A stretch of 64,000 nucleotides of DNA from Chitinophagaceae bacterium. Lineage in GTDB: Bacteria > Bacteroidota > Bacteroidia > Chitinophagales > Chitinophagaceae. The stretch lies in NCBI GenBank assembly GCA_023957575.1, contig JAMLGU010000009.1, forward strand, positions 60,943 through 124,942, read 5' to 3'. Positions 28,045 through 35,566 of the stretch are shown in pieces. Made by a program: the position numbers and the translations under genes. Positions within the stretch are counted from its first letter, which is position 1. The number at the start of each line of letters is the position of its first letter. The notes beneath the pieces were generated by a model that searched no databases, was not told where the DNA came from, and saw nothing but the letters and a program-made list of their open reading frames with translations.

Positions 28045-28686
28045 ATGTCGTCGGAAGGTCAATTAAATATTACAAAGTCGGTCATTATCAGAAACAACAG
28101 CATTTATGTTGATGGAAATATTATTTATGAATATTTCAAAAATGATAATTTCTTAAATGATTCCTATGAATCTTTGGACAACAATTACCCCAAATTCTAT
28201 AAAATGGACGTTTTGGGCAAATTAGGAATGTTGGCAACCCATCTATTGTTGAAAGATTCAGATATTGAAAACCATCTTCCATCAGATGTGGGTATTGTTT
28301 TATCTAACAGTAATTCGAGCCTTGATGCCGATATCAGGTATTTCGATTCGGTAAAATCATTTCCCAGTCCGGCTTTGTTTGTTTACACACTTCCAAATAT
28401 TGTAACGGGTGAAATAAGCATTCGATATAAACTAAAAGGCGAAAACGCTTTTTTCATCAGCCAACAGTTTGATGCAGATTGGTTACACTTTTATATAAGT
28501 CATTTATTTCAAAACAATAAAATAAATGCCTGTATAGGAGGATGGATAGAAAGCATTGATTCAGATCATGATGTCTGTTTGTTTTTAACAGAAAGAAAAG
28601 AAAGAAAAAATGGTATTAACTTTACACCCGAAAATTTAAACAATATATATGGTTTAGGAGTTGATGTTTCAAACATAAAACATTAA
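28045..28686 (+). CDS. Degenerate ketosynthase-like protein
   Basis: The protein has about 213 residues. The segment LPSDVGIVLSNSNSSLDADI followed by SPALFVYTLPNIVTGEISI resembles the N-terminal half of thiolase-fold ketosynthases. There is no catalytic cysteine (the equivalent stretch reads FFISQQFDADW) and the C-terminal histidine half is missing. It may be a structural or scaffolding member of the condensing complex. Two ATGs are possible (28,030, inside the halogenase gene, and 28,045). I prefer 28,045 because GAAGGG lies 8 bases upstream. Its stop codon runs into a heptamer array in front of the ACP gene. A similar gene occurs, as I recall, in other Bacteroidota flexirubin clusters. Confidence 0.75.
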   Translation: MSSEGQLNITKSVIIRNNSIYVDGNIIYEYFKNDNFLNDSYESLDNNYPKFYKMDVLGKLGMLATHLLLKDSDIENHLPSDVGIVLSNSNSSLDADIRYFDSVKSFPSPALFVYTLPNIVTGEISIRYKLKGENAFFISQQFDADWLHFYISHLFQNNKINACIGGWIESIDSDHDVCLFLTERKERKNGINFTPENLNNIYGLGVDVSNIKH

Positions 28687-28751
28687 ACATTAAACATTAA
28701 ACTTTAAACATTAAACATTAAACATTAAACATTAAACCTTAAACCTTAAAC
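28682..28751 (+). repeat. Heptamer array, unit ATTAAAC, before ACP gene
   Basis: Ten heptamers without gaps: seven ATTAAAC, one TTTAAAC and two CTTAAAC. The array begins within the stop of the ketosynthase-like gene and ends nine bases before the ATG of the ACP gene, so it occupies the ACP ribosome-binding region. There is no other sequence in the gap. Confidence 0.93.
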
Positions 28752-28760
28752 TCAAAAGTT

Positions 28761-29030
28761 ATGGATAAGCAGGAATTAATGCAGCGATTGAAAGAGCAGA
28801 TTATTAAACAACTGAAATTAGAAGGAACAAAACCCGAAAGTATTGGAGACCACGACCCGTTATTTGTGGAAGGTTTGGGTCTTGATTCGATTGATGCATT
28901 AGAATTAATCGTTTTATTGCAACAGGAATATAAAATCAAACTGAATAACGCAGAGCAGGGACAGGAAGTTTTCCGTTCGGTAAGTACAATGGCCGATTTT
29001 ATTATGGAACGTCAGGCTAAACAGGTTTAA
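28761..29030 (+). CDS. Acyl carrier protein
   Basis: The 89-residue carrier protein has the phosphopantetheine site GLGLDSIDALELIVLLQ with S43 (DSI in place of the common DSL) and the usual four-helix layout. It carries the growing aryl-polyene chain between the ketosynthase pair, dehydratases and other enzymes. The region before the ATG is a heptamer array with no evident Shine-Dalgarno sequence. The ketosynthase gene follows after two bases, so the two are tightly coupled. Aryl-polyene clusters often have two ACP genes; only one is seen here. Confidence 0.93.
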   Translation: MDKQELMQRLKEQIIKQLKLEGTKPESIGDHDPLFVEGLGLDSIDALELIVLLQQEYKIKLNNAEQGQEVFRSVSTMADFIMERQAKQV

Positions 29031-29032
29031 TC

Positions 29033-30232
29033 TTGAGTCAGAAAGTATATATAGCCGGTGTGGGTATCATTTCTGCCATTGGCAACAATGTCGGAGAAAA
29101 TCTGGCTTCTCTGAAAGATGGTAATGCCGGTATGCAACAAATGGAGCGGCTACAATCTGTTCATAAAGACAAATTACCTGTGGCTGAAGTATCATTGAGC
29201 AATGATGAACTGTGCAGCCAACTGAAATTACCGAATCATATCAGCCGGTCGGCGTTATTGAGCACTGTTGCAGCCAAAGAGGCGATCAGCAACTCCGGAA
29301 TTGATATTCACAAATGGCGCACCGGCTTTATTTCTGCCACATCGGTTGGCGGCATGGATAAAACCGAAAATTTTTTCACCGAATTTCTGGCCGATCACCA
29401 AAACGGTGATTTAAAGAATGTAGTAAACCACGAATGTGGCGCTGTTACCGAAATTACAGCGGACCATCTGGGTATCAGAGATTTTGTTACTACTGTAAGC
29501 ACTGCCTGTTCTTCATCGGCAAACAGTATTTTTCTGGCAGCAAGACTGATCAGGCAGGGATTTCTGGATGTGGTAGTTGCAGGTGGCACCGATTCATTGA
29601 CTAAATTTACGCTTAACGGGTTCAACACGCTGATGATATTGGACAGTCAATATTGCCAGCCTTTCGATGAAAACCGCAGGGGGCTTAACCTGGGCGAAGG
29701 AGCAGGATATTTAGTCTTAGTATCTGAAAAAGTTGCCGAAAGCATGGATCAAAAACCCGAAATAGCGCTTTCGGGATGGTGCAATGCCAATGATGCCCAT
29801 CACCAAACGGCATCATCCCCTGACGGCACAGGAAACTATCTCGCCATGAAAGGCGCATTAAAAAAGGCGGACCTGAAACCGGCAGATATTGACTACATCA
29901 ACCTGCATGGAACCGGAACCAATAATAATGATATAGCTGAAGGCACAGCCATAAAAAATTTGTTTGAGGGAAATTATCCGCCGGTAAGTTCTACCAAGTC
30001 TTTCACAGGGCACACGTTGGGGGCCAGTGGCGCCATCGAAGCGGTATATTCGGTACTGGCTATCAGAGAAGGGTTGATATTCCCCAACCTCAGGTTTGAA
30101 ACACAAATGAAAGAGCTTCCTTTTGCGCCTGTTACCGAACTGCAGCATAAGGAACTAAGAAATGTAATGAGCAATTCTTTTGGTTTTGGTGGCAATTGCA
30201 GTTCATTGATTTTCAGTAAAGTAATTGGTTAA
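29033..30232 (+). CDS. Beta-ketoacyl-ACP synthase II-like elongating ketosynthase (KS-alpha)
   Basis: The 399-residue FabF-like enzyme has an intact triad: C159 in VSTACSSSANSIF, H292 in NLHGTGTNNND and K322/H327 in STKSFTGHTLGASG. It should perform the Claisen condensations of chain elongation with malonyl-ACP. The next gene codes for a ketosynthase-fold protein without a triad, so the pair looks like the KS/chain-length-factor heterodimer of type II polyketide synthases and of aryl-polyene systems (ApeO/ApeC). The start is TTG at 29,033, just after the ACP stop, giving the family-typical MSQKVYIAGVG. Confidence 0.94.
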   Translation: MSQKVYIAGVGIISAIGNNVGENLASLKDGNAGMQQMERLQSVHKDKLPVAEVSLSNDELCSQLKLPNHISRSALLSTVAAKEAISNSGIDIHKWRTGFISATSVGGMDKTENFFTEFLADHQNGDLKNVVNHECGAVTEITADHLGIRDFVTTVSTACSSSANSIFLAARLIRQGFLDVVVAGGTDSLTKFTLNGFNTLMILDSQYCQPFDENRRGLNLGEGAGYLVLVSEKVAESMDQKPEIALSGWCNANDAHHQTASSPDGTGNYLAMKGALKKADLKPADIDYINLHGTGTNNNDIAEGTAIKNLFEGNYPPVSSTKSFTGHTLGASGAIEAVYSVLAIREGLIFPNLRFETQMKELPFAPVTELQHKELRNVMSNSFGFGGNCSSLIFSKVIG

Positions 30233-30258
30233 ACACATACAATTTTTAATAGCAATAA

Positions 30259-31278
30259 ATGTATATTCGTTCCGCATCAGCAGTTTCTCCACAGGCATCT
30301 TTCAATCAGATGCTGAGTACACCTGCTGTATATACCGGTGATAAGCTCAACTGTATAGAACCGGATTATTCAAAATACATTGATCCCAAGCTGATCAGGC
30401 GTATGAGCCGCATCATAAAGATGGGTGTCGCCGCAGCGATGGAAGCATTGAAGGATGCAGAACTCTCCATGCCCGATGCTATCATTACAGGTACAGCTTA
30501 CGGCTGCCTTGCTGATACGGATGCATTTCTATCCCGCATGGTAGAGTTTAACGAAGAATTGCTCTCGCCTACTTCTTTCATTCAGTCCACCCACAATACA
30601 GTAGGCGCACAAATTGCGCTCATGCTGCATTGCCATCATTACAACAACACTTATGTACATCGCGGTTCCTCATTTGAAGCGGCTGTTTTAGATACACAGT
30701 CATTATTGGAAGAAGGAGAAGCAGAAAACATATTGGTAGGTGCAGTAGATGAGATTATTGAAAACAGCCATGCCATAATCAGCCGGTTTGGAATTTACAA
30801 AGAGAGTGAAAGTAATAAATTGCTCAATTCGGGTACCGACGGCACCATGGCAGGAGAAGGCGCTTCATTCTTTGTGTTCAGTAAAAATAAAGAACAAAAC
30901 AGTATTGCCAAATTAGAAGATGTAAAAACCTATTATAAAACCGGTAGAAAGGCAGAGAACATTATTCATAATTTTTTAATGGAAAATAATGTGCCGGTCG
31001 AAAACCTTGACTTAATTATCCTTGGCAATAACGGCGATTCAAAAACAGACGAACATTATAATACAGTAGCCCAACATCTTTTCGGTGGAAAGCGATTAGT
31101 AGGATACAAAAACTATTGTGGCGAATATCCTACATCTTCCGCCTTTGCCCTGTGGATGGCTACTATGATGATTGAACATGGTAAGAAAATCAATAATGCA
31201 ACTTCGCCTAAGAAAATTTTAATCTATAATAATTATAAATTAAAATATCCTTCGCTGTATTTACTTTCAGCATGTTAA
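30259..31278 (+). CDS. Ketosynthase-like chain-length-factor protein without catalytic triad
   Basis: The 339-residue thiolase-fold protein follows the KS-alpha gene. Where ketosynthases have the active cysteine, this one has THRGSS-like text (YVHRGSSFEAAVLD). The first histidine motif HGTGT is replaced by NNGDSKT (after LIILG), and the second, GHTLGA, by CGEYPTSSA. It therefore cannot condense by itself and most likely forms the KS-beta partner that sets chain length, as in aryl-polyene and aromatic type II systems. It is shorter than most such factors (about 400). The polysaccharide deacetylase gene overlaps its last seven bases. Confidence 0.87.
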   Translation: MYIRSASAVSPQASFNQMLSTPAVYTGDKLNCIEPDYSKYIDPKLIRRMSRIIKMGVAAAMEALKDAELSMPDAIITGTAYGCLADTDAFLSRMVEFNEELLSPTSFIQSTHNTVGAQIALMLHCHHYNNTYVHRGSSFEAAVLDTQSLLEEGEAENILVGAVDEIIENSHAIISRFGIYKESESNKLLNSGTDGTMAGEGASFFVFSKNKEQNSIAKLEDVKTYYKTGRKAENIIHNFLMENNVPVENLDLIILGNNGDSKTDEHYNTVAQHLFGGKRLVGYKNYCGEYPTSSAFALWMATMMIEHGKKINNATSPKKILIYNNYKLKYPSLYLLSAC

Positions 31279-32039
31279 ATTTTAGAAATACCAATATTTT
31301 TTTTCTGATTGTTTTGGCAATTTTTATTCCCTTTCAAATAAAAGCCGGCCTCTCTATACTTTGGTATTTACTTATATTATTTTTGTATCTGTCATTATTA
31401 TTCTATGGCAGTTATTACGTCTGCTCAGGATTTTTTATGAGAGTTTTGTGCAAAGGAAATACTTTGGAAAAGCAAATCGCCATTACATTTGACGACGGCC
31501 CGATGGAAAACTATACTCCTCAGATTTTGGATATTTTAAAATCCTTCGGAGTGCAGGCTGCTTTTTTTTGTATTGGCGAAAGGGCAAAAGAAAATATCCA
31601 ACTATTAAAGAGAATTCATCAGGAAGGCCATGATATTGGCAGTCATTCATTCAGTCATAGTTTCTGGTATGATTTATTGCCCGCCAATAAAATGCTGTCC
31701 GATTTACAAAAAACCCATCAATTGGTACTGTCAGAATTAGGTATTACCTTAAAATGGTTCAGACCGCCTTATGGTGTAACCAACCCCAACCTGAGAAAAG
31801 CCGTCAGTACTATGGGCTATTCCACTATTGGCTGGAGTGTACGGTCTTTGGACACAGTGCAGAAGGATTCCGGTAAGCTTTTTGGAAAAATGAAAATAAA
31901 ATTAAAACCCGGAGCCGTGTATTTATTTCACGACACCAGTCAATCAACGGCAGAAATGCTGCCAATGTTCTTAGAATTTGTTAAAGAACAGGAATACGAA
32001 GTGGTATCGCTCCATAAACTGTTACATTTGCCGGATTAA
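31272..32039 (+). CDS. Membrane-anchored polysaccharide deacetylase (NodB domain)
   Basis: The 255-residue protein has two N-terminal membrane segments (about residues 8-20 and 25-50), then a NodB catalytic domain: ITFDDGPMENYTP with D74/D75, GHDIGSHSFSHSFW with the metal-binding H125/H129, WFRPPYGVTNPN and YLFHDTSQST. The family removes N- or O-acetyl groups using a divalent metal. A deacetylase in the middle of a pigment cluster is unexpected at first sight, but to my knowledge it recurs in Bacteroidota flexirubin clusters, so it may remove an acyl group from a pigment precursor or a cell-envelope attachment point. Substrate unknown. Confidence 0.9.
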   Translation: MLNFRNTNIFFLIVLAIFIPFQIKAGLSILWYLLILFLYLSLLFYGSYYVCSGFFMRVLCKGNTLEKQIAITFDDGPMENYTPQILDILKSFGVQAAFFCIGERAKENIQLLKRIHQEGHDIGSHSFSHSFWYDLLPANKMLSDLQKTHQLVLSELGITLKWFRPPYGVTNPNLRKAVSTMGYSTIGWSVRSLDTVQKDSGKLFGKMKIKLKPGAVYLFHDTSQSTAEMLPMFLEFVKEQEYEVVSLHKLLHLPD

Positions 32040-32064
32040 ATTTCCTGTCAAACTCTTTCTAATT

Positions 32065-32691
32065 ATGCTGAAATATTTTTTATTCATATTATTTTTTATA
32101 ACTGCCGAATCAGTTTTTGCACAGTATAAAAGTGTAGGCGACAAATCCGGTTTTAATAGTCGTTTTACTGTTGCATCAGCAAAAATGAATAGCATCGCCA
32201 GCGATTTTACACAAATAAAAAACCTTAGTTTACTCTCCGAAAAAATTACTTCCAAAGGAAAATTTTATTTTCATAAAGATGACAAAGTGAGGATGGAATA
32301 TACTTCTCCCTATCAGTACCTGATGGTTATCAATGGCTCCAAAGTAATGGTGAAGGACGGAGAAAAAACCAGTACCATGTCGAGCCGATCCAATAAAATG
32401 TTTCAACAGATCAATCAGTTGATGATAGACTGCATGAGGGGTACCATTTTTGAAAATAAAAATTTTACGACAAGACTATTTGAAGATGGCAATACCTATC
32501 TTGCAGAAATGACACCCGTAGCATCACAAATGGCCAACCTGTTTAAAAAAGTAAATGTCATCATGAGAAAAAGTGATTTTACGGTATCTCAGGTACAAAT
32601 GTTTGAGCCTTCGGGTGATTACACTTCCATTAATTACAGCAATCAAAAACTGAATACAAGCCTGCCCAATGACTTATTCAGCATTAAATAA
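32065..32691 (+). CDS. LolA-like periplasmic lipoprotein carrier
   Basis: About 208 residues: signal peptide (MLKYFLFILFF, cleavage near SVFAQ), then a LolA-type half-barrel with SDFTQIKNLSLLSEKITSKG, FYFHKDDKVRMEYTSPYQYL and MVINGSKVMVKDGEK. LolA-fold proteins ferry lipidated or hydrophobic cargo across the periplasm, and LolA-like genes are regular members of aryl-polyene clusters, where they are thought to help move the pigment to the outer membrane. I chose the ATG at 32,065 because it starts the signal peptide; an upstream start would overlap the deacetylase gene. The following lipoprotein gene overlaps its end by 23 bases. Confidence 0.88.
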   Translation: MLKYFLFILFFITAESVFAQYKSVGDKSGFNSRFTVASAKMNSIASDFTQIKNLSLLSEKITSKGKFYFHKDDKVRMEYTSPYQYLMVINGSKVMVKDGEKTSTMSSRSNKMFQQINQLMIDCMRGTIFENKNFTTRLFEDGNTYLAEMTPVASQMANLFKKVNVIMRKSDFTVSQVQMFEPSGDYTSINYSNQKLNTSLPNDLFSIK

Positions 32692-33343
32692 AAAATTACT
32701 TAATCTTTTATCAATCACTGTTTTATTAGCGCTGCTATTGGCTTCCTGCGCTCCAAAAACTTATAAAAGCTTGCAAAGCCTAAATGGTAATGCTGATTGT
32801 ATCGCAGCGTTTTTACCTAAGTATGAAAGGGTTTTGTATCGCACAACGGTAGATGTTGCCGGAAATCATTTAAGCGGTATTTTATTGATCAAAGAAATGC
32901 CCGATAGTTCTACCCGATTAGTATTTTCAAATGAAGCCGGATTCAAGTTCTTCGATTTCGAATTTTCAAAGACAGGTGATTTTAGGGTTTATTCCATCAT
33001 TAAAAAAATGGATAAAAAGTCGGTTAAGAAAACTTTGAAAAAAGATTTTCAACTGATTTTGATGAACAAGCCGGTTAGTTACTTAAAACCTTACCGGTTT
33101 AAAGGCCAGAAAGAAGACGAAAAATACTACGCTTACCATGAAGGCAAAGATTATTATTACTACATCACTAATAAAGACTGCACTTCGTTGCTTCGCTTAG
33201 AACGAGGAAGCAACACTAAGAAAGTAACCGAAGCTTTGATGCAACTGCAAAAAGATGGCGTGCCAGAAAGCATTGGCATACAACACAAAAACTTTAATTT
33301 TGAAATTAATCTGAAACGAATTGAAGAAAATGCTGAACAATAG
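32669..33343 (+). CDS. Outer-membrane lipoprotein of flexirubin-type cluster (possible LolB-like partner)
   Basis: The 224-residue lipoprotein has a type II signal ending in the lipobox LLASC (cysteine near residue 27), then a beta-rich region with HLSGILLIKEMPDSSTRLVF and SNEAGFKFFDFEFSK. The hydrophobic-strand pattern resembles LolA/LolB-type half-barrels and the DUF3261 proteins that accompany LolA-like genes in proteobacterial aryl-polyene clusters, but the similarity is too weak for a firm family call. The overlap with the LolA-like gene suggests a carrier/acceptor pair. The second dehydratase gene overlaps its 3' end. Confidence 0.65.
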   Translation: MTYSALNKKLLNLLSITVLLALLLASCAPKTYKSLQSLNGNADCIAAFLPKYERVLYRTTVDVAGNHLSGILLIKEMPDSSTRLVFSNEAGFKFFDFEFSKTGDFRVYSIIKKMDKKSVKKTLKKDFQLILMNKPVSYLKPYRFKGQKEDEKYYAYHEGKDYYYYITNKDCTSLLRLERGSNTKKVTEALMQLQKDGVPESIGIQHKNFNFEINLKRIEENAEQ

Positions 33344-33701
33344 TCTGTATAAAATAAATAGTTTTTCAAACGAAGAAGGCAAATTAGAAGTTGGCTTTGA
33401 ATTGGATACCCGCCATCCCATTTTTGAGGGACATTTTCCAGGGCAGCCGGTATTGCCCGGTGTGTGTATGATTCAGATTTTTAAAGAATTAATTGAACAG
33501 GCTTCACATCAAAAACTATTTTTAACTGATGCCGGCGCTTGCAAATTTCTGAGTATGGTTGATCCCGGACAAACGCCAAATCTTACTTACACAATAGATT
33601 ACCAACTGAATGAAGGAAATTGCAAAGCAAACGGCGTGTTGAAGAATGAAACCGCCATTTTTCTAAAACTGAATAACTGTAATTTCAGAATTACTTCCTA
33701 A
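33330..33701 (+). CDS. ApeI/FabZ-like hotdog dehydratase subunit
   Basis: The protein has about 123 residues. The hotdog core has IFEGHFPGQPVLPGVCMIQ with the FabZ-type histidine (H35 from the ATG at 33,330), but the residue 14 positions on, glutamate in FabZ, is glutamine (Q49). It resembles the ApeI-type dehydratases of aryl-polyene clusters. The dehydratase at 22,057 has the opposite pattern (glutamate present, histidine loop missing), so the two may work as a heterodimer. ATG 33,330 lies inside the lipoprotein gene; a TTG nine bases earlier is possible. It is the last gene of the cluster and converges on the alanine dehydrogenase gene with eight bases between them. Confidence 0.85.
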   Translation: MLNNSLYKINSFSNEEGKLEVGFELDTRHPIFEGHFPGQPVLPGVCMIQIFKELIEQASHQKLFLTDAGACKFLSMVDPGQTPNLTYTIDYQLNEGNCKANGVLKNETAIFLKLNNCNFRITS

Positions 33702-33709
33702 AAAAACCT

Positions 33710-34924
33710 TCATCGCTGGCTGGCTATCAGCAAATTCAAATCGGTATATTTTAAATCGAGGCGCTGGCTCAGATAAAAATTGGTCAAATGCCCTTTGAAC
33801 AAATAGATGCCGTTTCGCAAATGGATTTTTTGCCAGGCCAGGTTTTCAATTCCGCCTTCCTCCCCGGCTTCAATCAACAATGGCATCAATACATTACTTA
33901 TTGCCTGAGATGCAGTGCGTGCAAAAGCAGATGGTATATTGGGCACGCAGTAATGAATAACCCCGTACTTCATAAAAATTGGAGAATCCTGAGCGGTTAC
34001 TTCCGACGTTTCAAAACAACCGCCCCTGTCAATACTCACATCCACAATCACCGAGCCCGGTCGCATAGCGCTCACCATTTCTTCAGTTACAATCAAAGGC
34101 GTTCTCCCCGTTTCTGCCGACAAAGCGCCTACCGCTACTTCACAGGTACGCAATTGTTTTGTCAATAACTTTGGTTCGATTACACTTGTCCACAATCGTT
34201 GCCCAATCGTATTCTGTAGCCTTATCAACCTTGATACATTATTGTCAAAAACTTTTACCGAAGCGCCTAAAGAAAGGGCAGTGCGTGCAGCATACTCACC
34301 CACAATTCCGGCGCCTAAAATGATAACTTTAATAGGCGCTATTCCTGAGATACCTCCTAAAAGAACACCTTTTCCATGATTAGCCGAGCTGAGATACTGA
34401 GCTGCAATCAGCATCACTGCACTTCCTGCTATTTCGCTCATGCTGCGTACGATGGGATAAGACCCGCTATCGTCTTTCAGGTTTTCGAAAGATAATGCAG
34501 TAATCTTTTTTTTCATCATCTCAACGATGACTAATGGATTCAGCATCGAAAGGTGTAAAGGGGAAATAATTACCTGACCCATCTGAAGCAAAGGAATATC
34601 TTCTTCAATGACAGGTGCGCTTTTTACCAAAATCGGCGCTTTAAAAACCTCCTCGCGGCTATGTACAATTTTGGCACCTGCATCGCTATATTCCTTATCT
34701 CTGAAGTGGGCTGCATCGCCGGCATTGTGCTCCACCACCACACTATGGCCATTACTTATCAATACAGCAACTGCATCAGGAGTAAGGGATACCCTGTTCT
34801 CTTGAAAAGCAATTTCCCTTGGAATTCCAATGGCTACGCCTTCGCCTCCTACCCTAATGTCAAGCGTTTCCTCTAAAGTTTCATAACTAAAGGAAGTACT
34901 GATAACAGGTTGTTTTTTGCTCAT
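33710..34924 (-). CDS. ald: Alanine dehydrogenase
   Basis: The 404-residue enzyme interconverts L-alanine and pyruvate/ammonia with NAD. The N-terminal AlaDh/PNT domain has IGIPREIAFQENRVSLTPDA, ILVKSAPV (substrate lysine) and ISPLHLSML (histidine). The Rossmann domain has IILGAGIVGEYAARTALSLG, and VIVDVSIDRGGCFETSE and HYCVPNIPSAFARTAS close the active site. It is about 35 residues longer than the Bacillus enzyme because of N- and C-terminal extensions, as in other Bacteroidota. It lies on the opposite strand to the pigment cluster and 80 bases upstream (in its own direction) is the tsaE stop. Confidence 0.94.
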   Translation of the reverse strand: MSKKQPVISTSFSYETLEETLDIRVGGEGVAIGIPREIAFQENRVSLTPDAVAVLISNGHSVVVEHNAGDAAHFRDKEYSDAGAKIVHSREEVFKAPILVKSAPVIEEDIPLLQMGQVIISPLHLSMLNPLVIVEMMKKKITALSFENLKDDSGSYPIVRSMSEIAGSAVMLIAAQYLSSANHGKGVLLGGISGIAPIKVIILGAGIVGEYAARTALSLGASVKVFDNNVSRLIRLQNTIGQRLWTSVIEPKLLTKQLRTCEVAVGALSAETGRTPLIVTEEMVSAMRPGSVIVDVSIDRGGCFETSEVTAQDSPIFMKYGVIHYCVPNIPSAFARTASQAISNVLMPLLIEAGEEGGIENLAWQKIHLRNGIYLFKGHLTNFYLSQRLDLKYTDLNLLIASQR

Positions 34925-35004
34925 ATAAAAATATATGACATTTTAGTATTCTTATATTTTTTTAAGCAAGAAAGTCAAATTCAATCTTGCTGTTTCAAAA
35001 TTAA

Positions 35005-35430
35005 CTATTTTCTTTCTATTTCGATCTTTCGTTTTTCATTGCCTGCAAGACTGATAAAAACATGCAATGTATCATCAGGAAAAATTTCGGGAGCTACTTC
35101 CGGCCATTCCACAAAGCAGTAAGAACCACTGTATAAGGTATCTTCCACTCCGGTCCTCACCGCTTCTTCTTCATCTTTCAGTCGGTACAGATCAATGTGG
35201 AAAATAGGCTGCTCCTTCCCTTCCGCCTGAAAGCTATATTCATTAATGATTGAAAAAGTAGGGCTTCCCACTGTATCTTTTACTCCCAAATAATCACATA
35301 TTGTATGTACCAAAGTCGTTTTTCCGCTACCCATCTCCCCGTGTAAGGCCAATATTTTATTGGAATTCAATTGTTGCCAAAGCCATTCAGCTACCTCTGC
35401 TAACTCATTCTTATCATAAATTTTTTGCAT
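35005..35430 (-). CDS. tsaE: tRNA threonylcarbamoyladenosine biosynthesis ATPase TsaE
   Basis: The 141-residue P-loop ATPase has Walker A in LHGEMGSGKTTLVHTI (residues 30-45), VGSPTFSIINEY, HIDLYRLKDEEEA and FVEWPEVAPEIFPDD. TsaE works with TsaB and TsaD to make t6A37 in tRNAs that read ANN codons. It is normal length. A TAnnTTTG promoter lies five bases upstream of the ATG, so the transcript would have a very short leader or none. Divergent from the copper ATPase gene. Confidence 0.95.
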   Translation of the reverse strand: MQKIYDKNELAEVAEWLWQQLNSNKILALHGEMGSGKTTLVHTICDYLGVKDTVGSPTFSIINEYSFQAEGKEQPIFHIDLYRLKDEEEAVRTGVEDTLYSGSYCFVEWPEVAPEIFPDDTLHVFISLAGNEKRKIEIERK

Positions 35431-35434
35431 GAGG

Positions 35435-35442
35435 CAAAGATA
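35435..35442 (-). promoter_or_regulatory. Predicted -7 element for tsaE
   Basis: On the minus strand TATCTTTG matches TAnnTTTG and ends five bases before the ATG of tsaE. No well-spaced -33 element was found. Confidence 0.5.
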
Positions 35443-35541
35443 AAAATCAATTCCGCAACTAGGTTTAAATATAATCGTGCTATTTGCAACAATGTGTTAA
35501 TAAAACCATCATTTTAGCTTTTTTATTGCACAACTAATAAA

Positions 35542-35549
35542 TACTTTTG
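35542..35549 (+). promoter_or_regulatory. Predicted -7 element for copper ATPase gene
   Basis: TACTTTTG matches TAnnTTTG, 17 bases before the ATG at 35,567. No CueR- or CsoR-type operator was recognised nearby. Confidence 0.5.
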
Positions 35550-35566
35550 CGTGTTATATCTTGAGT

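Noticed and set aside
33702..33709. Terminator between the pigment cluster and ald
   Set aside because: Only eight bases separate the convergent genes; no stem-loop with a T run is seen there.
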